From positions 857,664-921,663 of the forward strand of contig NZ_JARHUI010000001.1 in NCBI RefSeq assembly GCF_029222925.1: DNA of 64,000 bases. Direction: 5' to 3'. The stretch is from Algoriphagus sp. CAU 1675. Its GTDB lineage: Bacteria; Bacteroidota; Bacteroidia; Cytophagales; Cyclobacteriaceae. The notes under the pieces are model-generated. The model was not told the origin of the DNA and ran no database searches. It saw only the letters and a list, made by a program, of their open reading frames with translations. How positions within the stretch are numbered: the stretch's first letter is position 1; each line of letters begins with the position of its first letter. Positions 37,193 through 46,192 of this stretch are shown here, piece after piece. The position numbers and the translations under genes were made by a program.

Positions 37193-37219
37193 TTTAAATC
37201 GGCTTTTTTTATGTTCTAA
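37193..37219 (+). terminator. Terminator after the DUF1080 gene
   Basis: Perfect palindrome AAAAGCCGATTT/AAATCGGCTTTT followed by T. The next 180 bases to 37403 hold nothing I can identify. Confidence 0.85.
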
Positions 37220-37400
37220 AGATTCAACCCCTGTTCTTCAAAGAGAAACCTGGGGAGTGTCGGGAGTAAAGATTTTTAGAACTCAAATTATTTTTCAACT
37301 TCCAATCCGATGCTATCTTGATTTTTTTACGAAGAAGGAAAAACATCCAACCTGATTTTACCTCGGGTTTTTCCGAACTGGAGTTGAGGCTTGTTAAAAC

Positions 37401-37432
37401 AAAAAATCCCGGGATAAAACATCCCGGGATTG
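37401..37432 (-). terminator. Terminator of the phosphatase gene (minus strand)
   Basis: AATCCCGGGA/TCCCGGGATT stem with a 7-base loop; on the minus strand it is followed by a T run. Confidence 0.8.
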
Positions 37433-37451
37433 AAATTAGAATGATCTGTAA

Positions 37452-39080
37452 TTAATCAAGTATCTCGGTTATTGGTTGCCCGGTAGCTCCATTGGGAAGC
37501 CTGATATTAAGCATCATGGAAAGCGTTGGGGCAATGTCGGTAATCGTGGCGTAGCGGCTGCTTGTTCCGGCTTTGACGCCCCAACCATAAAACAAAATAG
37601 GTACATTGGTGTCATAGGTAAAGCCAGTTCCGTGTGAGGTGCCTCTGCTGCCACCGCTAAGCCATCCTGGCTCTAAAATCATCAGCAGGTCACCAGATGC
37701 TTTTTGATTGTAGCCCATCTGCAACAGATTTGCTCTCCCTTTGGTAAAATCTGTGTTTTTCATTGAAGAAGCTGTGTATACCTCTTTGATTCCATTGAAT
37801 CTCAAAAGGAAATTAGCGAGGTTATCCTGCATTTCGGAAAGATTAATGCCTCTATCCCTTGCAAGCCTGTGATTTAGGAATATTTGGTCATTAGAAACAT
37901 TTATAATCCAGTTTCCTTCTCCATAAACCTGATTGGTGTATCCAATAAGTTGGCTTCGGACATAACCCACATTGATGTTTCCAGCAGGCACATTTTCACT
38001 TTGCATATAAGTAGCAATGTCTGCAACCCCATGATCAGCGGTTAAAAAGACCAAATATTCTCCCTTTCCATAGGTTTCATCCAAAAAGTTGAGGAATTTC
38101 TCAATCTCCAGATCAAGCCTCAGGTAATTGTCTTCCAATTCTTTTGAAGTAGGTCCAAAACGGTGTCCAATGTAATCAGGAGAAGAAAAGCTTACTGCTA
38201 GAAAGTCCGTTTCTCCTCTTTTTCCCAATTGCTCTCCTTCTATTGCTGCATAGGCAAAATCAAGTGTCAGTTGATTTCCGTAGGGAGTAGAAGCGACCAA
38301 ACCGTATCCACCGTTGTCTTTTCTTAGGGCGGTTAGGTCATAGGGGAAAGTTGGAGTGTCTTTTCCGATAAAAGGTGCTTCGAAATCATTGTTGTCGTCA
38401 ATACTCTGGATATAAGACTCAATTGGATAAAGGGTTGACCAAGTTTGGCTTAAATAACTGTCTGGTAATTTCCTTTCGTTAAAATCAACCACCCATTTCG
38501 GTAATTCCTCAAGGTAATAAGTGGAAGTCATGAACTCTCCATTTTCACTGTCATACCAGTAAGCATCACCTAAATGACCAGCTGGGAGACTCGCTCCTCT
38601 GTCCTTAATGGCTATGCCTACAACCTTGGATCGTTTGTTGGTAGCAAATCTAAGCTCATCAGTGATGGTAGTGGTCAGTAGGTTTCTGGGAGAAATTTTT
38701 CCGCTGGCTGCAGTTCCACCTACATTGCTTACCGTACTGTCTTCCGCGCAGTAAATGGATTTATCCAGGCTTCTTACGTACCAGTTGTTTCCAATAATTC
38801 CGTGGGTTGCCGGAGTTGCTCCAGTATAGACCGAGGCATGTCCAGGTCCTGTATAGGTAGGGATATAGTTATAATGGCCGTTTTTCATCATGAAGCCTTC
38901 TTCCATAAGACGATTGAAGCCCCCCTCACTATATCTGTCCGCAAAACGGTACAGGTATTCCTGCCTCATTTGATCGACGACTATTCCGACAATTAATTTG
39001 GGTTTAGGTTCAGTGGACTGAGCCAAGGCCAAATTGAAAATTAGGGACATAATTAGTCCTAGCAGACCGATTTTTTTCAT
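37452..39080 (-). CDS. PafA-type alkaline phosphatase family protein
   Basis: A 542-residue periplasmic metallophosphatase with a signal peptide (MKKIGLLGLIMSLIFNLALAQ). The metal and nucleophile region is IVGIVVDQMRQEYLYRF and YIPTYTGPGHASVYTGATPATHGIIGNNW, with the nucleophile Thr in TGPGH and the conserved Asn of GNNW. IKDRGASLPAGH supplies the Lys and Arg of the PafA active site. FLTADHGVADI and SHGTGFTYDTNVPILFYGWG give the remaining metal ligands. These match the phosphate-irrepressible monoesterase PafA of Flavobacteriia, which frees phosphate outside the cytoplasm. A candidate -7 box (TATCTTTG, minus strand) lies at 39102-39109. Confidence 0.9.
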   Translation of the reverse strand: MKKIGLLGLIMSLIFNLALAQSTEPKPKLIVGIVVDQMRQEYLYRFADRYSEGGFNRLMEEGFMMKNGHYNYIPTYTGPGHASVYTGATPATHGIIGNNWYVRSLDKSIYCAEDSTVSNVGGTAASGKISPRNLLTTTITDELRFATNKRSKVVGIAIKDRGASLPAGHLGDAYWYDSENGEFMTSTYYLEELPKWVVDFNERKLPDSYLSQTWSTLYPIESYIQSIDDNNDFEAPFIGKDTPTFPYDLTALRKDNGGYGLVASTPYGNQLTLDFAYAAIEGEQLGKRGETDFLAVSFSSPDYIGHRFGPTSKELEDNYLRLDLEIEKFLNFLDETYGKGEYLVFLTADHGVADIATYMQSENVPAGNINVGYVRSQLIGYTNQVYGEGNWIINVSNDQIFLNHRLARDRGINLSEMQDNLANFLLRFNGIKEVYTASSMKNTDFTKGRANLLQMGYNQKASGDLLMILEPGWLSGGSRGTSHGTGFTYDTNVPILFYGWGVKAGTSSRYATITDIAPTLSMMLNIRLPNGATGQPITEILD

Positions 39081-39193
39081 TTTTGGAAAATTTTATAGTA
39101 CCAAAGATAAGGATATGCCCCAATCTGTGGATTAAGACTTTGTTAAATGGCTAAAAGAATAGACATTGGAGACCCAGAATAAATTCCCTAAAC

Positions 39194-40792
39194 ATGAAAA
39201 AACTGCTTTTTTCCCTTTCCTTTTTATTGCTATTGACTGGTTCTTACGCCCAGTCCTATTTTGAAGATGGACTTAGTGCAGAATGGCACAGAGGAAGAAG
39301 AGATGCGATCCGTGAGATGATGCCTCCTAATTCGGTAGCTGTGATGTTCAATAATCCTGTAAAAAACAGATCCAATGATGTGGATTTCATCTATCACCCA
39401 GATACTGATTTTTTTTACTTAACAGGCTTAAGAGAACCCAATTCAGCATTACTGATTTTCTCTGAAAAAAGAATGATAGACGGGGTGGAAACCGATGAAA
39501 TCATCTTTGTTCAACCCCGGGATCCTAGGGCCGAAATGTGGAATGGAAAAAGATTGGGTACGGAAGGGGCTAAAGAAAAGCTGGGGTTTGCATTAGCTTA
39601 TGTTTATGACGATTTCGGCAAAAAGCCTGCTGTTGATTTTTCTGACTTTGAAAAGGTTCTTTCCTTCAATTTGAGTGGGGACATCGAAAGCGGGAGCAGC
39701 AATGTGCCTTTGAAGAGAATGGTGAATAATTTTAAAAAAGCATCTGGCTATCCAATGGAAGTTTCGGACACCCAGTTACAATTGTATGAACTGATTCGTT
39801 CTGCTGATGCTGAAAACTCAGACAACATAGTTCAGGTTATTGCTAGATATAGTCAAAGGAATCCGGATGTGGCCAATGACCCAATTATCAAAGATTTTCT
39901 AATCGCGGATTCTCCTGAAAAGCGAATGAAAGTCAAAGATCAGGTTCCCGGAACAAAGACAGATATTTTTTCACTGGACAAGATGCTTGAAGTGCTTAGG
40001 GAAGTGAAGACCGAAGAGGAAATTGCCTTGTTGAAATCAGCTGCCAAAATCTCGGCAATAGGCCAAGTGGAAGTGATGAAAGCTGCCAAGCCGGGGATGT
40101 CTGAAAGAGAAATCCAGGGGATTCATGAGTTTATCTACAAGCGTTATGGTGCTGAGGATGTGGGATATCCGTCCATCGTTGGAGGTGGAAATAATGGCTG
40201 TATCCTTCACTACATTGAAAATGACATGAAGCATGTCAATGATCGCTTGCTACTGATGGATTTGGGGGCTGAATGGAGAGGATATACTGCAGATGTGACC
40301 CGAACCATTCCTGTAAGTGGGCAATTTAATAAGGAGGAAAGAGCGATTTATGAATTGGTTTTTAAAGCTCAGGAAGCAGGAATTGCACTTTGTAAACCAG
40401 GGACCAGTTTTGCTGAAATTGGTCAGGTCACCAGACAAATAATCAATGAGGGGCTGGCAGACTTAGGTATTATTAAACGAGGTCAAAGTCACAATTATTT
40501 CCCGCATGGAACCAGCCATCATCTGGGTCTGGATGTTCATGATAGAGGAAGTAACGGTCCTTTGAAAGAAGGAGCGGTGCTGACTGTGGAGCCGGGAATC
40601 TATATCCCTGAAGGCAGTGATTGTGATCCGAAATGGTGGGGAATTGCTGTGCGGATTGAGGATGATATCCTGGTGACTTCCAATGGTCCGGTTAACCTTT
40701 CAGGGGATGCTCCAAGAACTGTCGAAGCAATTGAAGCAATGATGAAGATCCCAAGTATCCTAGAAAACTGGGTGTTGCCAGAGATCAATTGA
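39194..40792 (+). CDS. Exported aminopeptidase P (M24B, Xaa-Pro)
   Basis: A 532-residue metallopeptidase that removes N-terminal residues before proline. It has a signal peptide (MKKLLFSLSFLLLLTGSYAQ), an AMP_N domain (residues 25-200) with VMFNNPVKNRSNDVDFIYHPDTDFFYLTG, and a pita-bread catalytic domain. All metal ligands are visible: two Asp in LLMDLGAEWRGYTADVTRTIPVSG, His in GTSHHLGLDVHD, Glu in LTVEPGIYIPEGS and Glu in AVRIEDDILVT. The signal peptide indicates a periplasmic enzyme, probably for dietary or envelope peptides. Monocistronic. Confidence 0.94.
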   Translation: MKKLLFSLSFLLLLTGSYAQSYFEDGLSAEWHRGRRDAIREMMPPNSVAVMFNNPVKNRSNDVDFIYHPDTDFFYLTGLREPNSALLIFSEKRMIDGVETDEIIFVQPRDPRAEMWNGKRLGTEGAKEKLGFALAYVYDDFGKKPAVDFSDFEKVLSFNLSGDIESGSSNVPLKRMVNNFKKASGYPMEVSDTQLQLYELIRSADAENSDNIVQVIARYSQRNPDVANDPIIKDFLIADSPEKRMKVKDQVPGTKTDIFSLDKMLEVLREVKTEEEIALLKSAAKISAIGQVEVMKAAKPGMSEREIQGIHEFIYKRYGAEDVGYPSIVGGGNNGCILHYIENDMKHVNDRLLLMDLGAEWRGYTADVTRTIPVSGQFNKEERAIYELVFKAQEAGIALCKPGTSFAEIGQVTRQIINEGLADLGIIKRGQSHNYFPHGTSHHLGLDVHDRGSNGPLKEGAVLTVEPGIYIPEGSDCDPKWWGIAVRIEDDILVTSNGPVNLSGDAPRTVEAIEAMMKIPSILENWVLPEIN

Positions 40793-40833
40793 TTTCTCCC
40801 GCAAAGTCATAAAGAAGCAAAGTCATTGATTTT

Positions 40834-41192
40834 ATAGACAAACAGCTTTCGAGATTAGTTCTTGGTTCAGTTTTAAAATTTAATTTGAATAGGGGACGGG
40901 TTTTTATGAAGCGGTTTAGGAGAGAATCCCGGAGATTGAATTAAAAGAATTGGGACTTGAGTTTCTATCTCAAGTCCCAATTCTTGTTTATTGGAATAAG
41001 CAGGAGGTGATTATAGGTATCGAGCAGTTAGTATTGTTGAACAAGATGCTTTTGATAGAACTGAAATCCCTAGAAAAAATAACACCTGTTCACCCCAAGC
41101 AAGTCAAGGCATACTTCTTGGAACTACTAGACTTAGAACTAGGATTATTGATCAATTTTAAGGAGGCAAAAATCACAAAGCGAATCATTTGA
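40834..41192 (+). pseudogene. Decayed GxxExxY-family gene
   Basis: The 80 C-terminal codons from about 40950 (TTG) read GLEFLSQVPILVYW, then LLIELKSLEKITPVHPKQVKAY and LELGLLINFKEAKITKRII, which I recognise as a GxxExxY protein. Upstream, GFYEAV and ELKELG (the region that should carry the GxxExxY motif) can be read only by changing frame near 40915-40940. A second shift lies near 41010-41035, where GYRA should be. So it is broken by at least two frameshifts. The intact family is short (about 125 residues) and of unknown function. A perfect 17-bp hairpin lies inside it. Confidence 0.75.
40945..40985. repeat. Perfect 17-bp inverted repeat inside the GxxExxY remnant
   Basis: AAGAATTGGGACTTGAG at 40945-40961 and its exact reverse complement at 40969-40985, with a 7-base loop TTTCTAT. 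Confidence 0.9.
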
Positions 41193-41222
41193 GCTGTAAA
41201 TAATCTCTAATGATTCGCTTTG
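41176..41222. repeat. 13-bp inverted repeat at the end of the GxxExxY remnant
   Basis: CAAAGCGAATCAT at 41176-41188 and ATGATTCGCTTTG at 41210-41222. There is no T run directly after it, so a terminator role is uncertain. Confidence 0.75.
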
Positions 41223-41243
41223 CGGATTTGCGGTAAAATTGAA

Positions 41244-41891
41244 TTATTTACTCTTCAGATCCCCTCTTTTGATTGATCGGATAAACTGGGACCAGGCAAA
41301 TGGATCCAGCAATCTCAATGGTCTAGGGCCGTACAAATCCTGGTTTTGCTGGAGCTGCCCCTGTTGGAAATAGCGGAAATTCTCGTTTCCGGAGGCCGGC
41401 ATGGATTCTGCCCAACGAAGCAGCATTTCTGGGCTCATATTGGCTCGGCTGATGGACATAGGGTCTACCACCGTCATAGCCATTACTGCATTTTTAAACT
41501 CCTCCTCGGTAGGATAAGGCATTACTTCGATTTCTGCTAAGGCAATCTCATCCACTTCCATGGTAATGATTAGACTGATTCGGTCTTTTTCAATGTTTTC
41601 AGGCACTTTGAAGGATTGTCTTTTCAAACCGATGAAACTGAAAACTACACTGTCTCCTTCCAGAACTGGCATAGAAAAATAACCAAACCTGCCACTGCTG
41701 GTCCCTCTGCCTTTTTTCGGTACGTAAATATTCACCCCCGCTACTGCATCGGTACTGTCAGCATTAAGTATGATACCGGAAAGTTGAATTACTTTCTTTT
41801 CTCTTGCATCTTGTGCATGACTGTCCAGACTTGAAAAAATAAATCCAAGGAAAAGTAGGAGGAGTGATGGGAGTATGTAAGAACTTTTCAC
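41244..41891 (-). CDS. Carboxypeptidase-like regulatory domain protein, exported
   Basis: A 215-residue envelope protein with a signal peptide (residues 1-27, ending SLDSHAQ). A CarboxypepD_reg-like beta-sandwich follows: VIQLSGIILNADSTDAVAGVNIYVPKKGRGTSSGRFGYFSMPVLEGDSVVFSFIGLK. This is the N-terminal domain found on many Bacteroidota TonB receptors, but here it stands alone. After residue 120 comes a region without known domain (ALAEIEVMPYPTEEEFKNAVMAMTVVDPMSISRANMSPEMLL) that recurs in short proteins of this type. Function unknown; a surface adaptor is possible. It diverges from the ArsR gene. Confidence 0.82.
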   Translation of the reverse strand: MKSSYILPSLLLLFLGFIFSSLDSHAQDAREKKVIQLSGIILNADSTDAVAGVNIYVPKKGRGTSSGRFGYFSMPVLEGDSVVFSFIGLKRQSFKVPENIEKDRISLIITMEVDEIALAEIEVMPYPTEEEFKNAVMAMTVVDPMSISRANMSPEMLLRWAESMPASGNENFRYFQQGQLQQNQDLYGPRPLRLLDPFAWSQFIRSIKRGDLKSK

Positions 41892-41997
41892 AAATCATTA
41901 GTTAATAGAAAGCAAACGAGTAGCTTTCTGACGAGATAATGCTCTAATTTCGGTCGATTTTTTATTTTCACCAGCAAATCTGCGTTAAAACTTACAA

Positions 41998-42381
41998 ATG
42001 CGACTAAAAAACATCAGTTTGAATTATGGACTCAGGATCTTCAAGGCTTTGGGGGAGGAACCCCGGGTCAGGATTATCCATTTGCTCATGCTCAACAAGG
42101 AACTTTCTATCTCAGATCTGGAACATATCCTGGATTTTACCCAGACCAAAACCAGCAGGCATTTGATCTACCTGAAAAACGCGGGGCTATTGGGAAGTCG
42201 AAGGGTGGACCAATGGATGTTTTATTACATTTTGGAGGAATATCAGGAAATCATTCAGGCCATTTTTAAGTTTATCCAAAAAGATCCCAGTTTGATCAAG
42301 GATCAGGAGACCTATGAAATCCTGAAATCCAATCGGGAACTTGCAATCAATAAAATCCAAAACAATCAATACCGACGCTGA
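41998..42381 (+). CDS. ArsR-family winged-helix transcriptional regulator
   Basis: A 127-residue DNA-binding protein. The winged helix-turn-helix runs from RIFKALGEEPRVRIIHLLMLNKELSISDLEHIL through the recognition helix DFTQTKTSRHLIYLKNAGLL, and the wing is GSRRVDQWMFYYIL. No Cys-based metal site (ELCVCDL) is present, so it does not sense arsenic in the classic way. The C-terminal helix EYQEIIQAIFKFIQKDPSLI probably forms the dimer. The HAD phosphatase gene starts 7 bases after its stop, so it may regulate its own operon. Confidence 0.88.
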   Translation: MRLKNISLNYGLRIFKALGEEPRVRIIHLLMLNKELSISDLEHILDFTQTKTSRHLIYLKNAGLLGSRRVDQWMFYYILEEYQEIIQAIFKFIQKDPSLIKDQETYEILKSNRELAINKIQNNQYRR

Positions 42382-42388
42382 TTACCCT

Positions 42389-43084
42389 GTGAAAACTTAC
42401 CAACACATTTTCTTTGATCTAGACCATACGCTTTGGGACTATGATAGAAACGTTACCGAATCCCTATCCGAGCTTTATGAGCACTACCAGCTGAAGGCAA
42501 TCGGAATTGAATCCTTCGAAAAATTCTTCGAATCCTTCCATCACGTAAATTTCCAATTGTGGGACTGGTATAATGTGGGAAAGATCGATAAGGATAACCT
42601 CCGGAAAGAGCGTTTTCCAAGAATATTTTCCCATGCAGGAGGGAAGCCAGAGGCTATTCCAGTTGAGTTTGAGGAGGATTTTATGCAAAGAACTTCTTCC
42701 AAACCCCATGTATTCCCTTATTCCAAGGAAATTCTCCATTACTTAAAGGGTAAATATAAAATCCATGTCATCACCAATGGGTTTAATGAATCTCAGGCAA
42801 AAAAAATGAAATCTTCCGGACTGGATGGTTTTTTTGAACTCATTGTGACCTCCGAGACCACCGGTCATAAAAAGCCTGATCCCAGGATTTTCCAGTTTGC
42901 CTTGGATCAGTTGAAAACGGAGGCGGAGCACTGTCTAATGATCGGGGACAATCCCGACTCTGATATTTTGGGTGCTCAGCGTGCAAATATCGACCAGGTG
43001 TTTTTTAACCCCGAAGGAAAATCTATAGATCTCCAGCCTACCTATACCATAGCGCATTTGCGAGAGCTTGAGGACCTTCTCTAG
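42389..43084 (+). CDS. HAD-family hydrolase, YjjG (5'-nucleotidase) type
   Basis: A 231-residue haloacid dehalogenase phosphatase. I place the start at the GTG at 42389, 7 bases after the ArsR stop, so that the protein begins VKTYQHIFFDLDHTLWD; an upstream TTG at 42341 would overlap the ArsR gene by 41 bases. Motif I is FDLDHTLWD with the nucleophile Asp, motif II VITNGF, motif III the Lys in TGHKKPDPRIF, and motif IV GDNPDSDILGA. The YjjG branch is a pyrimidine nucleotidase that clears non-canonical nucleotides. Confidence 0.88.
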   Translation: MKTYQHIFFDLDHTLWDYDRNVTESLSELYEHYQLKAIGIESFEKFFESFHHVNFQLWDWYNVGKIDKDNLRKERFPRIFSHAGGKPEAIPVEFEEDFMQRTSSKPHVFPYSKEILHYLKGKYKIHVITNGFNESQAKKMKSSGLDGFFELIVTSETTGHKKPDPRIFQFALDQLKTEAEHCLMIGDNPDSDILGAQRANIDQVFFNPEGKSIDLQPTYTIAHLRELEDLL

Positions 43085-43167
43085 CGTCATTTGTGCTCAT
43101 TAATACTGCCTAAATGAGAGCTATGGCTTATCTTTGGACTGTTCAGAATTCATAAAACTCAAATATC

Positions 43168-44802
43168 ATGTTAAAAGGATTTTTCAACGTACCGACTCCT
43201 GTCAATGAGCCGGTAAAATCATATGCTCCGGGAAGCCCCGAAAGAAAAGAATTACAGGCAATGTTGGCAGAGCTTCGATCCCAAGAAGTAGATGTGCCGA
43301 TGTATATCGGTAGCGAGGAAGTTCGTACCGGCAAAAAACACCCTATGTCTCCTCCCCATGACCACCAGCATATCCTGGGATATTTTCACGAAGGGGATGC
43401 ATCTCATGTGGAGCAGGCCATCAATGCCGCTTTGGGTGCCAAGGAAGCTTGGGAAAATCTTGCTTGGGAACAGCGAGCAGCCATTTTCCTAAAAGCAGCT
43501 GATCTTTTGGCAGGACCCTATCGTGCAAAAATCAATGCTGCGACCATGTTGGGACAATCCAAAAATGCTTTCCAGGCTGAAATCGACGCAGCTTGTGAGA
43601 TCATCGATTTTCTTCGGTTCAATGTGAAATACATGACCGAAATCTATTCTCAGCAACCACCAGTATCGGGAAATGGCGTATGGAATCGTGTAGAGCAGCG
43701 ACCTCTCGAAGGCTTCGTTTTTGCCTTGACTCCATTCAACTTTACCGCTATTGCCGGTAATCTTCCTACATCTGCTGCCATGATGGGCAATACCATAGTC
43801 TGGAAACCAGCCTACACGCAGATCTATTCTGCGAATGTGTTGATGGAGGTTTTCAAGGAAGCAGGGGTGCCAGACGGGGTAATCAATTTGATCTATGTGG
43901 ATGGTCCTTTGGCAGGAGAGGTGATTTTCAAGCACCCTGATTTTGCCGGGATTCACTTTACTGGATCTACAGGTGTGTTCCAAACCATTTGGAGGACTAT
44001 CGGGGAAAACATCAAACTTTATAAATCCTATCCAAGAATTGTCGGTGAGACTGGAGGAAAGGATTTTGTCTTGGCCCATAAATCTGCTGACCCAAAGGCA
44101 GTGGCAGTTGGCCTGGTACGAGGAGCATTTGAATACCAGGGTCAAAAGTGTTCTGCAGCATCCAGAGCCTATATCCCTTCCAATCTTTGGGAAGATGTCA
44201 AAAAGTACATGCTGGAAGATCTGGCGACCATGAAAATGGGAGGTACGGAAGACTTCACCAACTTCATCAATGCGGTGATCGATGAGAAAGCTTTTGATAA
44301 AATCTCCAACTACATCGCCAAGGCCAAAGAAGCTGAAGGAGTGGAAGTAATCGCTGGTGGAAACTACGATAAGTCCAAAGGCTACTTTATTGAGCCGACG
44401 GTATTAGTGACGCAAGATCCAATGTACACCACCATGTGTGAGGAGATTTTTGGTCCGGTGTTGACAATCTATGTGTACAATGCAGAGCACTTCGAAACTG
44501 TGCTGGAATTGGTAGATCAAACTTCGCCCTACGCATTGACCGGAGCGATTTTCTCACAGGACAGATATGCTGCTGAACTGGCAACAAGCAAATTGAGAAA
44601 CGCAGCGGGCAACTTCTATATCAATGATAAGCCAACCGGTGCGGTTGTAGGACAGCAACCATTCGGTGGAGCAAGAGCTTCCGGAACAAACGACAAGGCG
44701 GGTTCCATGATCAACTTGTTGCGTTGGGTGTCTCCACGTACGATCAAGGAAACCTTTGTATCTCCAACAGATTACAGATATCCGTTTTTGGGAGAAGATT
44801 GA
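43168..44802 (+). CDS. pruA: L-glutamate gamma-semialdehyde dehydrogenase (pyrroline-5-carboxylate dehydrogenase)
   Basis: A 544-residue ALDH4-type enzyme that completes proline breakdown to glutamate with NAD. The N-terminus LKGFFNVPTPVNEPVKSYAPGSPER is characteristic of this branch, as are SPPHDHQHILGYFHEG, FNFTAIAGNLPTSAAMMGN, FTGSTGVFQTIW, the Glu in GETGGKDFVL and the catalytic Cys in EYQGQKCSAASRAYIP. The C-terminal GQQPFGGARASGTNDKAGS is intact. It lacks a fused proline dehydrogenase, whose gene must be elsewhere. TATCTTTG at 43129-43136 is a good -7 box without a clear -33 element. Confidence 0.96.
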   Translation: MLKGFFNVPTPVNEPVKSYAPGSPERKELQAMLAELRSQEVDVPMYIGSEEVRTGKKHPMSPPHDHQHILGYFHEGDASHVEQAINAALGAKEAWENLAWEQRAAIFLKAADLLAGPYRAKINAATMLGQSKNAFQAEIDAACEIIDFLRFNVKYMTEIYSQQPPVSGNGVWNRVEQRPLEGFVFALTPFNFTAIAGNLPTSAAMMGNTIVWKPAYTQIYSANVLMEVFKEAGVPDGVINLIYVDGPLAGEVIFKHPDFAGIHFTGSTGVFQTIWRTIGENIKLYKSYPRIVGETGGKDFVLAHKSADPKAVAVGLVRGAFEYQGQKCSAASRAYIPSNLWEDVKKYMLEDLATMKMGGTEDFTNFINAVIDEKAFDKISNYIAKAKEAEGVEVIAGGNYDKSKGYFIEPTVLVTQDPMYTTMCEEIFGPVLTIYVYNAEHFETVLELVDQTSPYALTGAIFSQDRYAAELATSKLRNAAGNFYINDKPTGAVVGQQPFGGARASGTNDKAGSMINLLRWVSPRTIKETFVSPTDYRYPFLGED

Positions 44803-44838
44803 GAATTATCAAAACTCAATTACCAAGTCTAAATTTCC

Positions 44839-44870
44839 AAAGCCTCAGAGATTTCTGGGGCTTTTATTTT
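44839..44870. terminator. Terminator between pruA and the DUF4221 gene
   Basis: AAAGCCTCAG/CTGGGGCTTT stem with one G-T pair, then TTATTTTT. The stop of the minus-strand gene lies within it. Confidence 0.7.
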
Positions 44871-46039
44871 TCTTGAACTTCCAATTTATAGATAGTAAAA
44901 TGATCCTCTTCAGAATCAGGGTCGGATTTGGAGCCCCATAAGTAGCCTTCTCTAACCATCAAACTTGAAATGTTTAGGAATTGAGGCTTGGGAAAGTCGT
45001 CTAGAAATTGAAGATTTTCGTCCAAAAGCTGTATTCTACTCGGATTTTCCTTTTCAAACTCTTGAATCATTTTCCACCTTTCTTGTGGGGAAGTTGCCGT
45101 TTCTAACTTCCTGATTTGTTGATTATTGAATCCCCGCTTATATCCAATCAATATATATTCATCTGTTTTTTTGATACTTTCTATTTTTCCCAAATTAGTC
45201 AAAGCTTCCATTAGGTCCATGCCTTCTTCTCCTTCTGGATGTCCTTTATAACTTTTGAAATCGCCCAAGTTTAAGGCGATTTTTTGTTCGAAAGAAAATG
45301 GGGCTTCGCCATCAAAAACAAAAAGGGCAGACTCCCCTTCGAAGGCAACAATCAATTTATTTTGAGAAAAAATAAAATGTGAGACCCAAGTAGAGTGTGG
45401 GAAAATCAACCCATTTTGAAAAATGCTTTCTTCTGGAAATGATAGAAAATTTGTGATTTCTGATTTCTCTAAATCCAAATACCCGATCAATTTCAGGTTT
45501 TTAAGATACTCTTTTTGATAGCGGTTGTAATTGCCATCATCTGATCGATTATTGTAGAAAATTTTATTGTCTCTTATGATAATCTCATTGGTTGGCGAAG
45601 GAAAACTAGAATAATAAGGTGGTACACCTGTGAAAATTGTTTCTACCTCAGATCCATCAAGTGAAATTTTTTTGACTTGAGGGTTGCCAAAAGATAGAAT
45701 CAAGCTTCCATCTTTTACTAAATGTAGAGGTGCGATTCGTCTAAGATGCCCCACAATTGTATTTCCATTAGCTATAAAAGAGTGGATTATTTCTCCCTGA
45801 AAATTCGCTGTAAATATTTCTTCATCATATTCCCCACTTTCTATGAAAAGGATTTTTTGAGTATATGGTGAGATGTCTTGTAAAATAGGTCTCCCTAAAT
45901 AGGGAATCTGAATGGAGTCGACTACAGTAAGTTGATAATGTTTTGATTGAATTTCAGGTTCTAATTTCTTGTTGTTTTTTTGCGAGTAAGAAAAAAATAG
46001 AATTCCAAAAAAAAGGAGAGCAAATGAAAATTGGTTCAT
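44864..46039 (-). CDS. DUF4221-like beta-propeller protein
   Basis: A 391-residue exported protein. MNQFSFALLFFGILFFSYSQ is a signal peptide. The rest alternates short hydrophobic strands separated by charged turns, as in a six-bladed propeller: KHYQLTVVDSIQIPYLGRPILQD, LHLVKDGSLILSFGNPQVKKISLDG, NKLIVAFEGESALFVFDGEAPF. This resembles DUF4221 proteins of Bacteroidota, which have no known function. The gene is noticeably AT-rich compared with pruA and fabG on either side, so recent acquisition is possible. No partner gene is adjacent. Confidence 0.65.
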   Translation of the reverse strand: MNQFSFALLFFGILFFSYSQKNNKKLEPEIQSKHYQLTVVDSIQIPYLGRPILQDISPYTQKILFIESGEYDEEIFTANFQGEIIHSFIANGNTIVGHLRRIAPLHLVKDGSLILSFGNPQVKKISLDGSEVETIFTGVPPYYSSFPSPTNEIIIRDNKIFYNNRSDDGNYNRYQKEYLKNLKLIGYLDLEKSEITNFLSFPEESIFQNGLIFPHSTWVSHFIFSQNKLIVAFEGESALFVFDGEAPFSFEQKIALNLGDFKSYKGHPEGEEGMDLMEALTNLGKIESIKKTDEYILIGYKRGFNNQQIRKLETATSPQERWKMIQEFEKENPSRIQLLDENLQFLDDFPKPQFLNISSLMVREGYLWGSKSDPDSEEDHFTIYKLEVQEK

Positions 46040-46123
46040 AGTTAGTCTAGAAAAAAACCAAGCTTAAAATACCTGTTTTTATATTCCTAGGAAATGGAGT
46101 GAAACTCTGTTTAAGAGTATTTA

Positions 46124-46155
46124 ACCTAAAAAAAACGGCTGAATTTCTCCAGCCG
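46124..46155 (-). terminator. Terminator of fabG (minus strand)
   Basis: CGGCTG/CAGCCG stem; on the minus strand it is followed by eight T. Confidence 0.75.
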
Positions 46156-46192
46156 CTCTAATTTCAAATTTTGAATTTCGAATCTCAAATCA

